From Calonectria ilicicola (taxonomy: Eukaryota; Ascomycota; Sordariomycetes; Hypocreales; Nectriaceae): a stretch of 64,000 nt of DNA. Position numbers and translations under genes: made by a program. This document shows, in pieces, positions 33,004 to 44,343 of the stretch (within the stretch, counting starts at the first letter, position 1; every line of letters begins with the position of its first letter). The stretch is from the NCBI GenBank assembly GCA_020809705.1, contig CP085827.1, positions 1,612,001 through 1,676,000 on the forward strand, in the 5' to 3' direction. A model generated the notes under the pieces. That model saw only the letters and a program-made list of their open reading frames with translations, did not search any database and was not told the origin of the DNA.

Positions 33004-34679
33004 TTACTTCTCATTTGCTGCATCATTCTCTTGCTCCTGGGGATGGGTCGAGGTGGTTGATTTGGCTGACTTGGTGGAATGCGAGGTACCTGGCCGACTT
33101 CTGGAGCGGCTCAATGAGTGCCTTAGTTTTCTCGCACCCTTCGAATCAAACAAACTCTTGACTCTCCTCAGTCGTGCCCATCGTTCCTTGTCCTTGGCGT
33201 CCCTTTCTTTATCGTCATCCTCCACGTATGGCGAGCCGGCATCCGTGGTAGCAATGCTCTCTCCACCAGGTGTACGTGGTGTTTGTGTCGTCGCAGAAAC
33301 GGCTGTACCAGGACGTCGGGGTGTTGATGCTGCAGTACCTGGCCTTCGGGGCGTTGATGGAGCTGCTGCAGTGGTGGCACGTGGCCGTACTCTGGCCGCA
33401 GACTTGCCTTCATAGATGTTTCGCAAATGGGCATCGTTGGCCAAAGTCTGGGCCAGAATCTTCCATCCAGGTTTAGCTTCTTCTGTTCGCGACTGCTGAA
33501 CCCCTTGCCTTTGAGTCTCGGGGTTGGCCCAGGGGCAAAAGAAGCGATGTTCCCTGAGAGGATCTAGGAAATCCATTGGAGCGGGGACAATCACCTCGCC
33601 ACTATCCGACACCTCCTTACTCTTGAACATCCACAAACCCAACCGCCGAAGACAGGTATGGCATGAGGCAGAGTTGGGGACTTGGCCGATACGCGAGTTT
33701 GTGAGGCCTTGCCATCCCAGGAGCGCAAGGGCTAGTGCCACTCGGTTCGGCTCCTTGTCGCCAACTGGTGGTGGGCTTGTAAAAAAGTCTGGCGGAAGCA
33801 GGGAAAGAATCTCGTCCAAGTCAAAGCCATCGGGTAGGCGAAGGTTGAATTGATAGGGTAAAAATGACTTTCTTGAGCATAGCTCATCGTAGCGTTCTCG
33901 TAAACCCTCAAGGGCTGGAGCCGTTTTGGCTAGCGAGAGTCGAATCAGAGTATCTAGAGAAACGGTTAGTTTCGTAGAGTACGAAAGGTTTCACGGCCAC
34001 AACTACATACCATCACACCCTCTCTTGCGCCAAAGACACTCCTCATTGTGCGCCGTGACGATAAGGTCTACGTACTTGTCGACCAATGCTTCCTCTTGTA
34101 AATGTTAGCGTATTTATAGCCTAGTAGATAGCAACCAGACTGACCAATTTCGGATGGGACCAGCACAGAAACCTCCTTGCCATCTACCACTTTGCGGTTC
34201 ACCTTGACAACGAGCTCCTTGTGACAGAGTAGACACCGGACAGTCTCCTTGCTGTGGCATATCCATCCTCGCTTGGCCCATTCAATTTCGTTGACCCGTT
34301 CAGGCTTGGGGGACCAGTCGGTGATTTCTTGAAAGGTGGCCAGTCGTTTCAGCAGGTCGCCTCGTTCAGTTGGAGAGTACCTCGTGGGCGCATCTTTGCG
34401 AGGCGACGAGGCATGCGTCTCTGCGGATTTGAGAACATTGGAAATGGTGCTTGACAGATTCTTGGTCGTCTTTAGAATCGGGGCCGTTGAATCAGGTAGC
34501 CCAAGACGTCGGCGCTTCAGCAAAAGCTCCGGGTCGAGTGTTTTTGTGGGAGTCGCGCTGGGAGAGCCGTCGGCGGTGGTTCGACCAGAAGGAGACGTGT
34601 TGGCGTCGTCATTCGTTTTTGAGCGTGAGCTGCCCAGGCCCTGCAGCAACGTGTTGAACTTGCGCTTGGTAGCGTTCAT
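33004..34679 (-). CDS. C3HC/Rsm1-type zinc finger protein (NIPA-like)
   Basis: Exons 34679-34145, 34094-34011 and 33953-33004, with introns of 50 nt (GTCAGT..ACAAG) and 57 nt (GTATGT..CTCTAG), give 522 aa. The C3HC domain is a nuclear zinc module of the NIPA/Rsm1 family; S. pombe Rsm1 works in mRNA export, and NIPA relatives act at the nuclear basket or in ubiquitin ligation. Metal-binding motifs: 'WAKRGWICHSKETVRCLLC' and, after intron 1, 'VTAHNEECLWRKRGCD'. The Rsm1 second domain follows, with 'CHTCLRRLGLWMFK' and 'HRFFCPWANP'. The C-terminal 150 residues are Ser/Thr/Pro- and Arg-rich and low complexity. Both splice junctions restore the well-known 'CLWRKRGCDDT' reading. Confidence 0.9.
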
Positions 34680-35389
34680 GGCGGCGACTGATGTCGAATC
34701 TCTGGGAGAGAGAGAAAAAAGAAAAAAAAAAAAGGGCGCCCAGGGGAATTAAAGGGCTGAGAGTTGGTTGCGCACAAAGTCTGGCCAGCAAGACTTTGAG
34801 CTTTAGGTGTCGACACGACAGGTAATGATGGTTGTTTGGGAAGCTCCCACTTGGGAGTCCGTGTCAGGGTAGAAGGAGTTACGGGGCAACGAGTACTAGC
34901 AGCTGGCAGTGGATGGGCTCGCCGGCAGTAGTACCTGTGTTTGGGGCTTGCAGCACCACAGATGCCATGTACTGTCCAAGCGTGCCACGTACCTGGTACC
35001 CAAATACCCACCAAAGGCATCAAATGGTACTTGGAGGTACACTTTCAGGCACGCTTCCCTGTCAACCTTCTATGTACTGTAGCTCTTAGCCCGTTGGTTG
35101 ATCTTACCGATAAGGAAATGGCGTTCCGATAAGAGCACGTGCCCCACTCTATCCACAGAAATTTTTCATGGCGGCCCTGCTTGGCTCCATGCAACCTGTC
35201 TGTGCATGCTTGTTTGCAGGCGTCGCGATCGATTTTTTTTCGCCCATTCTCGCTGATATCCCTTGAGATCCCCTCGCACCCAATCTACGGGGCCATTGGC
35301 ACATGTCTGGGTCGAACCAAGGTCCTCCCTCGTGGCTCTTCGCAAGCAATCCCTCCAACCCAGTTGCCCAGCCTCCTGCAACTCCCACC
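34680..35389. promoter_or_regulatory. Shared promoter, C3HC and SRP40 genes
   Basis: A 0.7 kb divergent spacer. An A-rich run sits at 34711-34733 just upstream of the C3HC ATG, and 35233-35240 is a T-run in the SRP40 leader. No gene is visible here. Confidence 0.4.
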
Positions 35390-36595
35390 ATGGGCAAGAA
35401 GTCCGACAAGAAGGCCGACAAGGCCGACAAGGCCAAGTCGAAGCCTAAGGCCGCCTCTCCCCCTCCTGGCGAGCTCATGGACCTGGTCGAGACCTTCCTC
35501 TCTGAGCACTCCTTCACCGGCGCCCACGATGCCTTCAAGAAGCAGCGCGAGAAGAAGGGATGGAGCGCATCCGAATCCACCCCCTCCACCTCCCTTGTCG
35601 GCGTCTTCCAGACCTGGGAGGCCTCGGCCAAGACCAAGTCTGCCTCTGAGGCCTCTAGCGACTCTGACGACAGCGACTCGAGCTCTGAGTCCAGCAAGCC
35701 CGGCAGCGATGAGGAGATGAAGGACGCTGATGCCGCCGAGTCATCCTCTGAAAGCTCTGACAGCAGCGACAGCGAAAGTGACAGCGAGAGCGAGAGCGAG
35801 ATTGACACCCCCGCGCCCAAGAACCTCAAGCGCAAAGCGCCCGTCGACGACAGCTCCTCTGAGTCTTCCTCCGACTCCGACTCCGGCTCTGATTCTGATT
35901 CCGATTCGTCTGATTCCGACTCTGAAGACGACAAGCCCCGTGCCAAGAAGCAGAAGCGAGACAGCAGCGACTCGTCCTCTTCTGAGAGCGAAAGCGGCGA
36001 CTCCAGCGACAGCGACTCGGATTCTTCCGACAGCGACTCGGACAGCTCTGATTCAGACTCCGACTCCGACTCCAGTTCGGGCTCCGATTCTGATTCTGAT
36101 TCTGATTCTGACTCGGACAGCGACTCCGAGGCCGAGACTGCCGCCAAGGTGCCTCTGCCCGAGTCGGACAGCTCAGACTCGTCTGACTCTTCAGACTCTT
36201 CAGACTCTTCCGACTCTGATGATGACGAGAAGCCCTCCAAGAAGTCCAAGAAATCCAAGGGCAACAACGATTCCGACTCGTCTGTCACGCTCGACAAGAC
36301 ATCGCCAGAAGTGCAGCCGGAGAACCCTCCCCTGCCTCCGGACCCAGTCATGACCGACAAGAAGGGTCGCAAGCAAAATGTACCCTTTTCCCGCATCCCC
36401 AAGGATATCAAGGTCGACCCCAAGTTCGCCTCCAACGAATACATCTCAATGGACTACTCTCAGGCCGCCTTCAACGACCTGATTGTCACAAAGGGCAAGG
36501 GCTTCACCAAGGAGAAGAACAAGAAGAAGCGCGGCGGATTCCGCGGCGGCGCCATTAATATCGAAGACCGAAAGAGCATCTACTTTGACGACTAG
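35390..36595 (+). CDS. SRP40/Nopp140-like nucleolar phosphoprotein
   Basis: A single exon of 401 aa from the ATG at 35390, whose context CACCATGGGC is nearly ideal. An in-frame ATG at 35303 would add 29 residues of uncharged, Pro/Asn-rich sequence; I treat that part as leader. Nopp140-type proteins are chaperones of box C/D and H/ACA snoRNPs in the nucleolus. The N-terminus (about 27-55) has a LisH-like helix: GELMDLVETFLSEHSFTGAHDAF. The middle is dominated by Ser-Asp and Ser-Glu runs, casein kinase 2 target-like, broken by Lys blocks. The C-terminal 75 residues are the SRP40_C domain: 'PFSRIPKDIKVDPKFASNEYI', 'GKGFTKEKNKKKRGGFRGG', ending in 'KSIYFDD'. The repeat makes long false open frames on the other strand. 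Confidence 0.9.
   Translation: MGKKSDKKADKADKAKSKPKAASPPPGELMDLVETFLSEHSFTGAHDAFKKQREKKGWSASESTPSTSLVGVFQTWEASAKTKSASEASSDSDDSDSSSESSKPGSDEEMKDADAAESSSESSDSSDSESDSESESEIDTPAPKNLKRKAPVDDSSSESSSDSDSGSDSDSDSSDSDSEDDKPRAKKQKRDSSDSSSSESESGDSSDSDSDSSDSDSDSSDSDSDSDSSSGSDSDSDSDSDSDSDSEAETAAKVPLPESDSSDSSDSSDSSDSSDSDDDEKPSKKSKKSKGNNDSDSSVTLDKTSPEVQPENPPLPPDPVMTDKKGRKQNVPFSRIPKDIKVDPKFASNEYISMDYSQAAFNDLIVTKGKGFTKEKNKKKRGGFRGGAINIEDRKSIYFDD
35650..36235 (+). repeat. Ser/Asp(Glu)-rich coding repeat
   Basis: Imperfect hexamer-like GACTCC/GATTCT/GACAGC repeats encode SD/SE runs in the SRP40-like protein. Such arrays change length easily by replication slippage. Confidence 0.85.
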
Positions 36596-37212
36596 AGATC
36601 GACAAGCATTAGAGGGAGAGGGGCAATGAAATTCAAAAAGTGGTTTGGGGGCGGCGTGGTGCGTGTTATGGGAAAAAAGAAGTAAAGGATAGGGGCTACA
36701 ACTACATATTGTGTCGATTAGACAAACCAGGCGTTGGGAACATCAACTTCGTTCACGCGCTACAAACCACACGGCATTGCATACTTTTTAGTCGTATTCC
36801 ATGTTAGACTTGAATTCAAACTGTACGTCACAAACCCAGGCTCGCATTTTTGTTTTGGGCCTAGTATTCGTTCGCTTGCTGTCTAGCTAGGTATCTCAAA
36901 AAATGGTTGACCCATCAAAAACACCCCGCCTAGAACAAATTCTCCCGTCTCTGAGGATGATGATGATGTCGTCGCTTAATTAGTGTACATGTGCTTTCCA
37001 ACGTTGCTGCATGACAGACGTCCTGCCCGAGATCCTTTCTTTTCTTTTCTACTTCTCATTAACCCCAGGCAAGTGCGTGTCCCGTTCCTGTTCTTACTCC
37101 AACTCCAACAGAATCCATATTCAATCATGTCGCTGTCATTCTCGTTTTCTTGTTTGTCTTTTCTTCGTGATCGTTATAAAAAAAATAAAAGAAAGCAGAA
37201 CACGCCGGCTTT
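36596..37212. other. Convergent 3' region, 0.6 kb
   Basis: 3' UTR-like sequence between SRP40 (plus) and the membrane protein gene (minus). No gene is visible. Confidence 0.5.
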
Positions 37213-38784
37213 TTAAAACGAAGCGTCTTTGTTCCAATTGGGGTTTTGGTTGGCAGTACCTTGAACCTCAGTGGCTGGTGCATGCTGAGCAGCCTTGTCT
37301 GGACGCTCACCTTGAACCATTTCTTTCATGACAACGTCCTTACGTGCAACGGCTGGCCATTTGCGATCTCCCGCTGCGGCGTTCTCCTCGGCCTCTCTTA
37401 GCCACTTCTTCCACTGTTCGGTTCCGGGAGCGGCGCCGCTACGGCCGACCCAGCCGGTAAGCTTCGTCTCACGGATTGCATACCACAGCGTGCGGGTAAA
37501 ACTGGGGTGTCCCTCACGTTGGTCTGACGGGTCGGTGATGCCCTCAGCGTGCAATGCATCTTCGGGAGTGATATCCCGCCATTGATAGCGGCTCAGGTCC
37601 CAAAAGTACGAACGAGGAAGCATGCCAAGCCCCCAGTATAAGCCATTGAGGACAATGTATGATCCACCAATGAAGATTTGCGAATTCCATGTGCAGTTAC
37701 CAAGCAGAACAACGCTAAGCATCAGAAGTGTGGTGCCGAGAGCCATGAGAAGACGGTATGTACGGCCACCGACGTGGTATTTGCACTCCTCGGTACCTGA
37801 ATACAGTTCTCGCGCAACCTCCTCAGTGCACTTGATGAGGATGAAGGCACCCTCTCGAGTGCGAATCATGACGTCGCCTCTCGGGACTTCGTTGGTGTGC
37901 TTACGGTTCATCAAGATGGGGTGCCATAGTGAGGCGTAGCCGACAACGCTAGATGCAAGCGAGATGAGGGTCACAGCAATGATGGCAGCACCATCCTGCC
38001 AGATGATGGCGCAGACGATGAGGGCAATGCTGAGGAGACAGGAAAGAACGGACAGAATGTGGATGGGGGAGAAGAGTTTCGCGGGGACGGCAGGGGCCTT
38101 GGCCTTGTTAGCCATGGTGGCTGGATTGGCGAGTATGTCCTGGACTCGTTCTTTGGCAGTGGGACGGCGAATCAGGCGCTTGTTTAGCAGGTCATCTTCG
38201 GAGCGCAATGTAGTGGACCGGGCGTGGTTGAGCGGGAGAATTGGCCCATTCGTTGTTGGGCCATTCTCCTCGTCAATGGGTGGTGGCCGTGGGAGGCGGG
38301 ATTCCTTGGGCCCGGCCTCCTCTTTGCCGGTTGAGGTGAGCGAGCGGGCCCACGACACGGAGCGGCTGAGGAAGCTGGGGCGATGGGAAAGCGATCGCGG
38401 GCCGGGAATCTCGAGGTCGCCAAACTGGCTGTTTGTGTGCTTGATCTCGAGCACCCTGAAGCTGAATGCGGGCAGGGCGTCGAGCGGCGTGATGATTGTT
38501 GCGAAGAAGCCCACAGAGTCCAGTGTGGTGCCACTGTAGACGCCCGTCATCTTGGCGAGCGTCTCTGGCATACGGCCAGGCCGCGAGGGCTTGAGCAACG
38601 CCTGCGGAGCGGGGATGAGCCTAGGAAGGAGGCAAAGAAGTGATGCTGTGATGGTCTGTGAGTGCTCAGCCATGGACGACTCGCCAATGACGGCGAGCAG
38701 CGTCACGACGTCGAGCGACCAGTTGGCCTTGACGTCGGGGAACCATTTCCAACCGGGGTCGCCAGGGCTGGTGCCTTCAGACAT
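37213..38784 (-). CDS. Conserved fungal four-TM membrane protein, function unknown
   Basis: A single exon of 523 aa from MSEGTSPGDPGW (ATG at 38784). The upstream open frame extends to about 39084 but has the mark of leader sequence. Hydrophobic helices are seen near residues 40-60 (weak), and in the C-terminal half at about 240-265 (IHILSVLSCLLSIALIVCAII), 270-295, 345-365 and 372-390. Pro/Arg-rich and charged stretches (about 140-235) lie before the helices, so a long cytosolic N-terminal part is likely. The tail (about 400-523) is polar. I cannot name a family. It is expressed opposite to SRP40 and next to the ADGF gene on the same strand. Confidence 0.75.
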   Translation of the reverse strand: MSEGTSPGDPGWKWFPDVKANWSLDVVTLLAVIGESSMAEHSQTITASLLCLLPRLIPAPQALLKPSRPGRMPETLAKMTGVYSGTTLDSVGFFATIITPLDALPAFSFRVLEIKHTNSQFGDLEIPGPRSLSHRPSFLSRSVSWARSLTSTGKEEAGPKESRLPRPPPIDEENGPTTNGPILPLNHARSTTLRSEDDLLNKRLIRRPTAKERVQDILANPATMANKAKAPAVPAKLFSPIHILSVLSCLLSIALIVCAIIWQDGAAIIAVTLISLASSVVGYASLWHPILMNRKHTNEVPRGDVMIRTREGAFILIKCTEEVARELYSGTEECKYHVGGRTYRLLMALGTTLLMLSVVLLGNCTWNSQIFIGGSYIVLNGLYWGLGMLPRSYFWDLSRYQWRDITPEDALHAEGITDPSDQREGHPSFTRTLWYAIRETKLTGWVGRSGAAPGTEQWKKWLREAEENAAAGDRKWPAVARKDVVMKEMVQGERPDKAAQHAPATEVQGTANQNPNWNKDASF

Positions 38785-40091
38785 TTGCACAGGTTCGTTC
38801 TGGGTAAATGGATAATAGTGTTGAACAAGTTCAATTCGTCTTGTGCAGTGTTGTGTTGCGAAGGAGAGCGAGCGAGCGAGAGCGAAGAGAGGGAGCCGGC
38901 CAAGCAAGGCAGAGTCGAGACGGATGGAAGCGAGTTGATATGGGCTTCGACGGTGGTGCACAGCCTGCTTCAAGCGGGTCGCAGCAGCAGGAAATGTATG
39001 CGCCCAGCTGGATACTCGCGCAGACGCTTGCAACGAGAAGAAGGCGCAAGAGTTGAACAATGACGAAATGAGATGGAAAACCAAGCAACGCTAAACTCCC
39101 ATGGGCACTCCGGGTCGACGCCGCAGCACGCCAGCGACGCAGAGACGATGATGTCGCGAGACGGTTTTTTTTAAGCTTGAGATCAAGCACAAGACGCGGC
39201 TCCAGGCGAAAAATAAAGGCAAACCAGCGCCGCCCCAACGCGAAAAGTGGTTCGCCAGCCCGCCATCAGCTCTCCCCCACAGCTCATAACGAGTACCTCC
39301 ACTGGGCTGAAAGACCCTTGGCTCCAGCGTAATTCTCGCTATAGCCCCCGGGCGATCCAAACCGTCTTGGCGGGCCAAGCCGTTGCACAGCCCACCCACA
39401 GGCCATTGGTTGCTGAATGCTCATCCTCTGTCGAACCACTTTTCCCCCGCGACTCGGGACGATCACAGTCTGAAACACTAAACAGATAAAAGTTTAGAAA
39501 ACTCGGTATGTATGCATTTGAATAATACTATCAGGTTTCTTCTTTTTTTTTCGTATATGCCTGCACTTGCACACATGAAAAATAAAAAGTCAAGTAATCC
39601 ATTGAAGAATACAAATATTCTCATCAAAAGTGTCGGGAATCATCAGGGTAAAAAAAAAAAAAGAAGATAGAAGAAAATAAAACAGAGAAACGAAAACCCA
39701 TTCGCCAACCCTCTTGTTTGAATAGGCACTCACCAACAGCACTGCCCAGATTCCCGACATAGACACTGTATAAGAAAAATCAATCCATCAGCTTCTTCTT
39801 CACCTTCAAACGCCAGAGCCGAGCTGCGTGAGCAGCATCTGGCATCCAAGACAACCAAAACCTTCTCGTTATTGATATTCGAACCCTTAGCATCTCCTTT
39901 ACTTTGCTCCATAACCTGGTAAAAACGCCTTGTGGATTTCACTCGAAACCCTCCTCGAGAAATTGGAAAGAAAAACAAAAAAGAACAGGGTGGAGGTTTG
40001 GCACATCCTCTCCTGTTAGGTATCATGGCCGGTGTCGTCATCGTCATTTCGTAAACCCCGATTGTGTCCAACAACTTTCAGCGTCGAGTCT
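38785..40091. other. Intergenic region, 1.3 kb
   Basis: Between the membrane-protein promoter and the ADGF 3' end. It includes the leader of the membrane-protein gene (38785-39250) and an AT-rich stretch with T and A runs (39540-39680). No gene supported. Confidence 0.5.
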
Positions 40092-42192
40092 TTATGCCAG
40101 CTTGGGCTCAATGCTTCCGTACGTGTCGATAATCCATCGAATAAAGACCTTCCACCTCGTCTCCCAGTCCGCATAGACTCGGGCGTACTCGTCTTCGTCG
40201 AGGCAGGCGTGCTCCAAGCTCCACAGAGCCAATTGCTTCCATCCGTAGAGACTCATGTCGGCCTTGCCAACCATGACCTGGTAAAAGTCGTGTGACAAGC
40301 TAGATCTGTTTTCGCTGCTTAGTTTCAAGAATATCAAACATTGGAAAGATATGTTTCCACCCATTCGAGTACTCACCTGAACAGAGTTGCATTGTCTGAG
40401 CTCACCGTGCAATGCACGTTGTTGGCCAAAAGTTCATACATGGCATGGCCACTCGCACGAGGGGTCAGTCCGAGAATCTCGTTTGAAATGGGGCACAGCT
40501 CAAGGCACACATTGCGCTCTTTCATGTGCTGCATAATGTAAGGGTGCTTAGCCAGGGCAAATCCGTGACCAATTCGTTTCGAGTTGAGCAAGAGCGCATC
40601 CACCAAGTTGGCATCTGTATCAGTTCCAAACTCCAGTGTTTCTCCACAGTGAAAGAGGAATGGAATGTCCAAATTCTCTCGGCGGCATGTTTGTTGAAAC
40701 TCGAGGAATTGTGGGACAAAGTCTTTCAAGGGTCGACCCTTGCCTTCCTCGCCTACAAGATCGAAACCTATTTCCAGTTAGGACCTGGGGTTTAATTTGC
40801 AAGGGGTCCTAGTTTGAGAACTCACCTGCGATCCACTGGGGCCACTGCTTCTTGAACTCGATGCACTGGTCAAGGGCCGCCTTGACGTTTTCGGGTGCGA
40901 AAGATCGGGGAGTGCAGTAAATAACCTTGAGACCACCAAACACCTTGTTTTGCTTCTTCATGTCATCCTGGAATTTCTTCACCTCATCAATGATGATTTT
41001 CATGATTCCCCAGTTGTCAATGGAACCAGTGCCGTCGTCATGATATAGCTGATTGCTCATCATGAAGTTGGGGCGGATCTCTGCGTATTGAATATTGTCG
41101 CGCAAAAAGTCCTCCAGACAAAGGCGCGTATACTTTCTGTAAGCTGTTTCGTAGTTGAACAACCCCTTCATCATCTTTGTTCGGCCGTTGAATTTCTCCC
41201 ATGCCCTAGTGCCATGTTAGTTGTCAAACTTTCATTCGACGAAAGCCTTGGTAACTCTTTACTAACCCAGATGCTGTTTGCAGAGTATTGTGAGCCTCCT
41301 CCTCGTCAAACATGAGCTTCTCCATCAACCACTCATCGACGTTTCTATTAGTGTACTTTTCGGAAAATATAGCTAGAAACTCTTGAAATTTCATCATTTG
41401 TCTCTCTTTGTAGGTGGACAAAAACAAGTCACCGAGTTTGCCTTCGTTTTCTTTCTCATTGCCTGTTTGCTCTTTGTCTGCTTTCTGGTAGGCTTCCTCT
41501 TTGGCTTTGCTCAACAAGGAAAACTGAATCTCGCAGCGACTGAGAGCGGCGTCGGAATCTAGTGGGAGGTCGCTGGTGATGAACATGCGATCCATGCCCT
41601 TTGCAATATTTAGCAAGACATTGGGGGCAAGGCAGGCGTTGAAGTGAATGTGCAGATGGGCGCCCTTGGGCATGTGACTTGCGACATCAAACAGCGCCGT
41701 CTTCCCGATGAGCGACTGGTTAGACAGGAAGTGATCACCGGCAAACCGGGGATGCTTCTGGCCGCCGAAGCCGATGCGAGGCGGAGCCGCATCGTAGACG
41801 CGCGCCTGGTCCTGGCGTTTGAGGGCCTGGAGAATGGCATCGGCGCGGGGCTCACCGTCCAAAGGCTTCGCGCGACAGCGGGCCTCAAAACCAAGCTTCT
41901 GCTCTCGCGCGAGCATCTGCTCGCGCTGGCGGAAGTAGGCGTTGGCAGTTGAGAAGCCGGCATCCAGATTCACAGGCTGCCAGGACTTGGCGGCTTCAGG
42001 GTCCAATGCAGCGGCGTTGGAGTCGTGGGCGCCGATGAGGGCGCGGGCAGCAATCTGGTCGCGCAGTTGCGCAGCGGCGGCGGGGGTAAGCTGCACCTTC
42101 ATGGCGTCGGTGGTAGTGGTGATAGCGATGGACTCCTTGCTGCTGTCGTCGTGGCCGTCGTCGGGCTGAGAGCGGGAGCAGAGGGCCCCCAT
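40092..42192 (-). CDS. ADGF/CECR1-like adenosine deaminase
   Basis: Four exons, 42192-41267, 41205-40826, 40767-40377 and 40317-40092, with introns of 61, 58 and 59 nt, give 640 aa. The family (A_deaminase) turns adenosine into inosine; ADGF/CECR1 members are longer than classic ADA because of an N-terminal extension, as here. Active-site motifs are seen: metal ligands in 'HLHIH' (179-183), 'HCGE' (475-478) and 'RIGHG' (500-504), and 'SSDN' (558-561). Animal ADGFs have two acidic residues at the last motif (SSDD); here the second is Asn. The start MGALCSRS, with Gly2, Cys5 and Ser6, resembles an N-myristoylation plus palmitoylation signal, and no secretion signal is present. This points to a membrane-attached intracellular enzyme rather than the secreted animal form. 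Confidence 0.88.
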
Positions 42193-44343
42193 TTAAGCAG
42201 GAATCCGGCGATGCAGTCGCGCGCGAGGTTTCCGATGGTGTGACGTAGGCAGCCCAGGCACGGAGGCAGGGACCGTGTCGTGAGAATGTGTAACTTGGGC
42301 TGTTTTGCGCCTCGCCGATGGAGGTTGCGAAAGTGGTCAGGTGGGGGGGCGCGGTTGGTAGCGCAAGGGGTGTCCGATGGGCAAAGGCGCTGCTGGAGTG
42401 TGGAGTGGATTCTGGGATGGAATGTGTTTGATTGACCGGGGTTTCTGTTGAAGGGAATGGATGGAAGAGGATGCGATTTAAGAAAACCAGCTGTGCTGTG
42501 CTGTTCGGCCTCTGGCACCAAATACACACCAGTGTGTGTGTGTGTGTGCGTGTGTATGCCTGAGCTGCGTTGCGTTGCGCTGCCGAATACCCTTCCTAGT
42601 GTGTGCCTCTAGTCTCCTTGGGTTTCCACCGTTGCTGCCGTGCCGAGTCACGCAGCGGTGCGTGTAGGCCCATTGGCGGGGGACCCTGCATGGAGTATAG
42701 ATGCTGCATCTACATAGCTGGCTAGACCCAACAATGGGCCAGCCAGGCGCTCAATCTCCTGTGACGTGGGAGGAGCGGAAAAAAAAAACCATGCCAAGCT
42801 GTCTACCCTGCCCAGAATAGATTGGAATGATCACGAGACAGACCCATTCATCCGCTCAATTCTTCAATGCTGCCAGCTCAGTCGATGCCAATGTCATCAT
42901 CCATCAGCATCTACAGTGAAGGAATCCCGCTGATGAGATGAGATGAAATGGCCAAAGTCCCATGCCAGTGGGCCTACCCCCATGGCCATCTGCCCCATCA
43001 TGGACCAGGGGCCTCATCTCCAGGACGTGCCCTTCCCCTCCTACAGCTGTCATTTCGTCTCGTAGCGGCTGCTCGTTTAGGCCTCCGTGGCTGTAGACCC
43101 TTCTGAAAGGCTTCCGCGAGGCTGAACTCGCCGCTAATTGGCTCCGGCACAGCCCCTGCTCCCTCCCTCCAGCCCAGCCCTACACCACCGCCGCTCATCG
43201 CCTTCTATGACATTTCCACTTCGGCGACTGATTCACACGTCAAAATTACACTAGCCAAGTCTCCAGGCACTCGGGTGCCTCCAGGCCTGTGCTCTCCACC
43301 CCATTAGCGACCTTTGGCGAACACTCCATTCCGTTTCGCTGTTCAGCCTATAACCGGACACCTGGGCTTGCCCCTGTCTAGTTGTTCTACTTTGCTCTCC
43401 CCGTCCCTCCAAGTCCCACTTTGGGAAATCTCCGATCGTATCGTAGCTCCATGTAGCTCCATGTCACCCAGTATTGGGCCCCCCATATCTACTCTTCAAA
43501 CTGAAACCTCCGAGCTACTTTGACCATGTTTCGTGCCCAAAAGGGTTCTTCCCCAGACCAAGGCAGACTTCAAACACAACACCATGCTAACTACCCCAAC
43601 CACTCCAGAATGCCTTAATACACTAATCTACCCACTAAACGGTCCGTCTTTTTTGGTTCCATGTCAATCCAATTATCCTCTTACAGCCAGGGCAGACCAT
43701 GGGACTGCCCTTTGTCGGTGAGCAAGGCCTCAACTTTCAAAAATCCCCTGTTCGTTGGCTGTTGCCCTTTTGGGTTCACAACGCAGCATCACAACCTTAC
43801 CATTATCAAGGCTAAACAAGCTCGCCTGGCCAAAGTGTACGAGAATTGTTCAAGCTCTAACAAATCAAATCTCGTTATGGCGTTAGTTTTGAGCCCTGCC
43901 ACAGTCAAAATCTCACTCCGTGTTAATCATAGCCAACAAAGCGGAGGCCCCTGGCATGACATGACATGGCATGCCAGTCTTTCACTTATCCCGAGCTCAA
44001 AATAGATTGCACTCTTCTAAAAACATAACAAGACAAACCGAAAAAGAAAAAAAAAAGCTTATCCATGCGCAATCTATTACTTTGCCAAACAACATAATCA
44101 TTTATGTATTGCAGTGCCCTGCTGCCTGGTATACAAATCTATTGGTCTTGTCATTACCCCAGGGTATCCATGAATCCCGCCTTAATAGAAGTACAGAGGC
44201 AGTGTGGGCCTCTGCCACCCTCTAGCAAAAAGCCCGTTTCATCGTCTGCCATACACCTTGCTAAACATCCATCACGCTTGACCAACCTGGTCTAATCCCA
44301 CATCTACATGCTATGAGGTTGAGCTCAAAACAGCCTCACCGAC
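42193..44343. other. Intergenic region, 2.2 kb
   Basis: Upstream of ADGF and downstream of BLM10, both on minus. It holds a TG microsatellite at 42532-42556. No gene is visible; several short open frames (42998-43198 minus, 43314-43523 plus, 43661-44005 plus) look random. Confidence 0.5.
42532..42556. repeat. (TG)n microsatellite
   Basis: About 12 TG units with one interruption (GCG) in the ADGF promoter region, about 340 nt upstream of its start codon. Confidence 0.9.

Noticed and set aside
35149..36444. 431-aa Ser/Glu-rich protein on the minus strand
   Set aside because: Shadow of the SRP40 repeat; no start context or domain.
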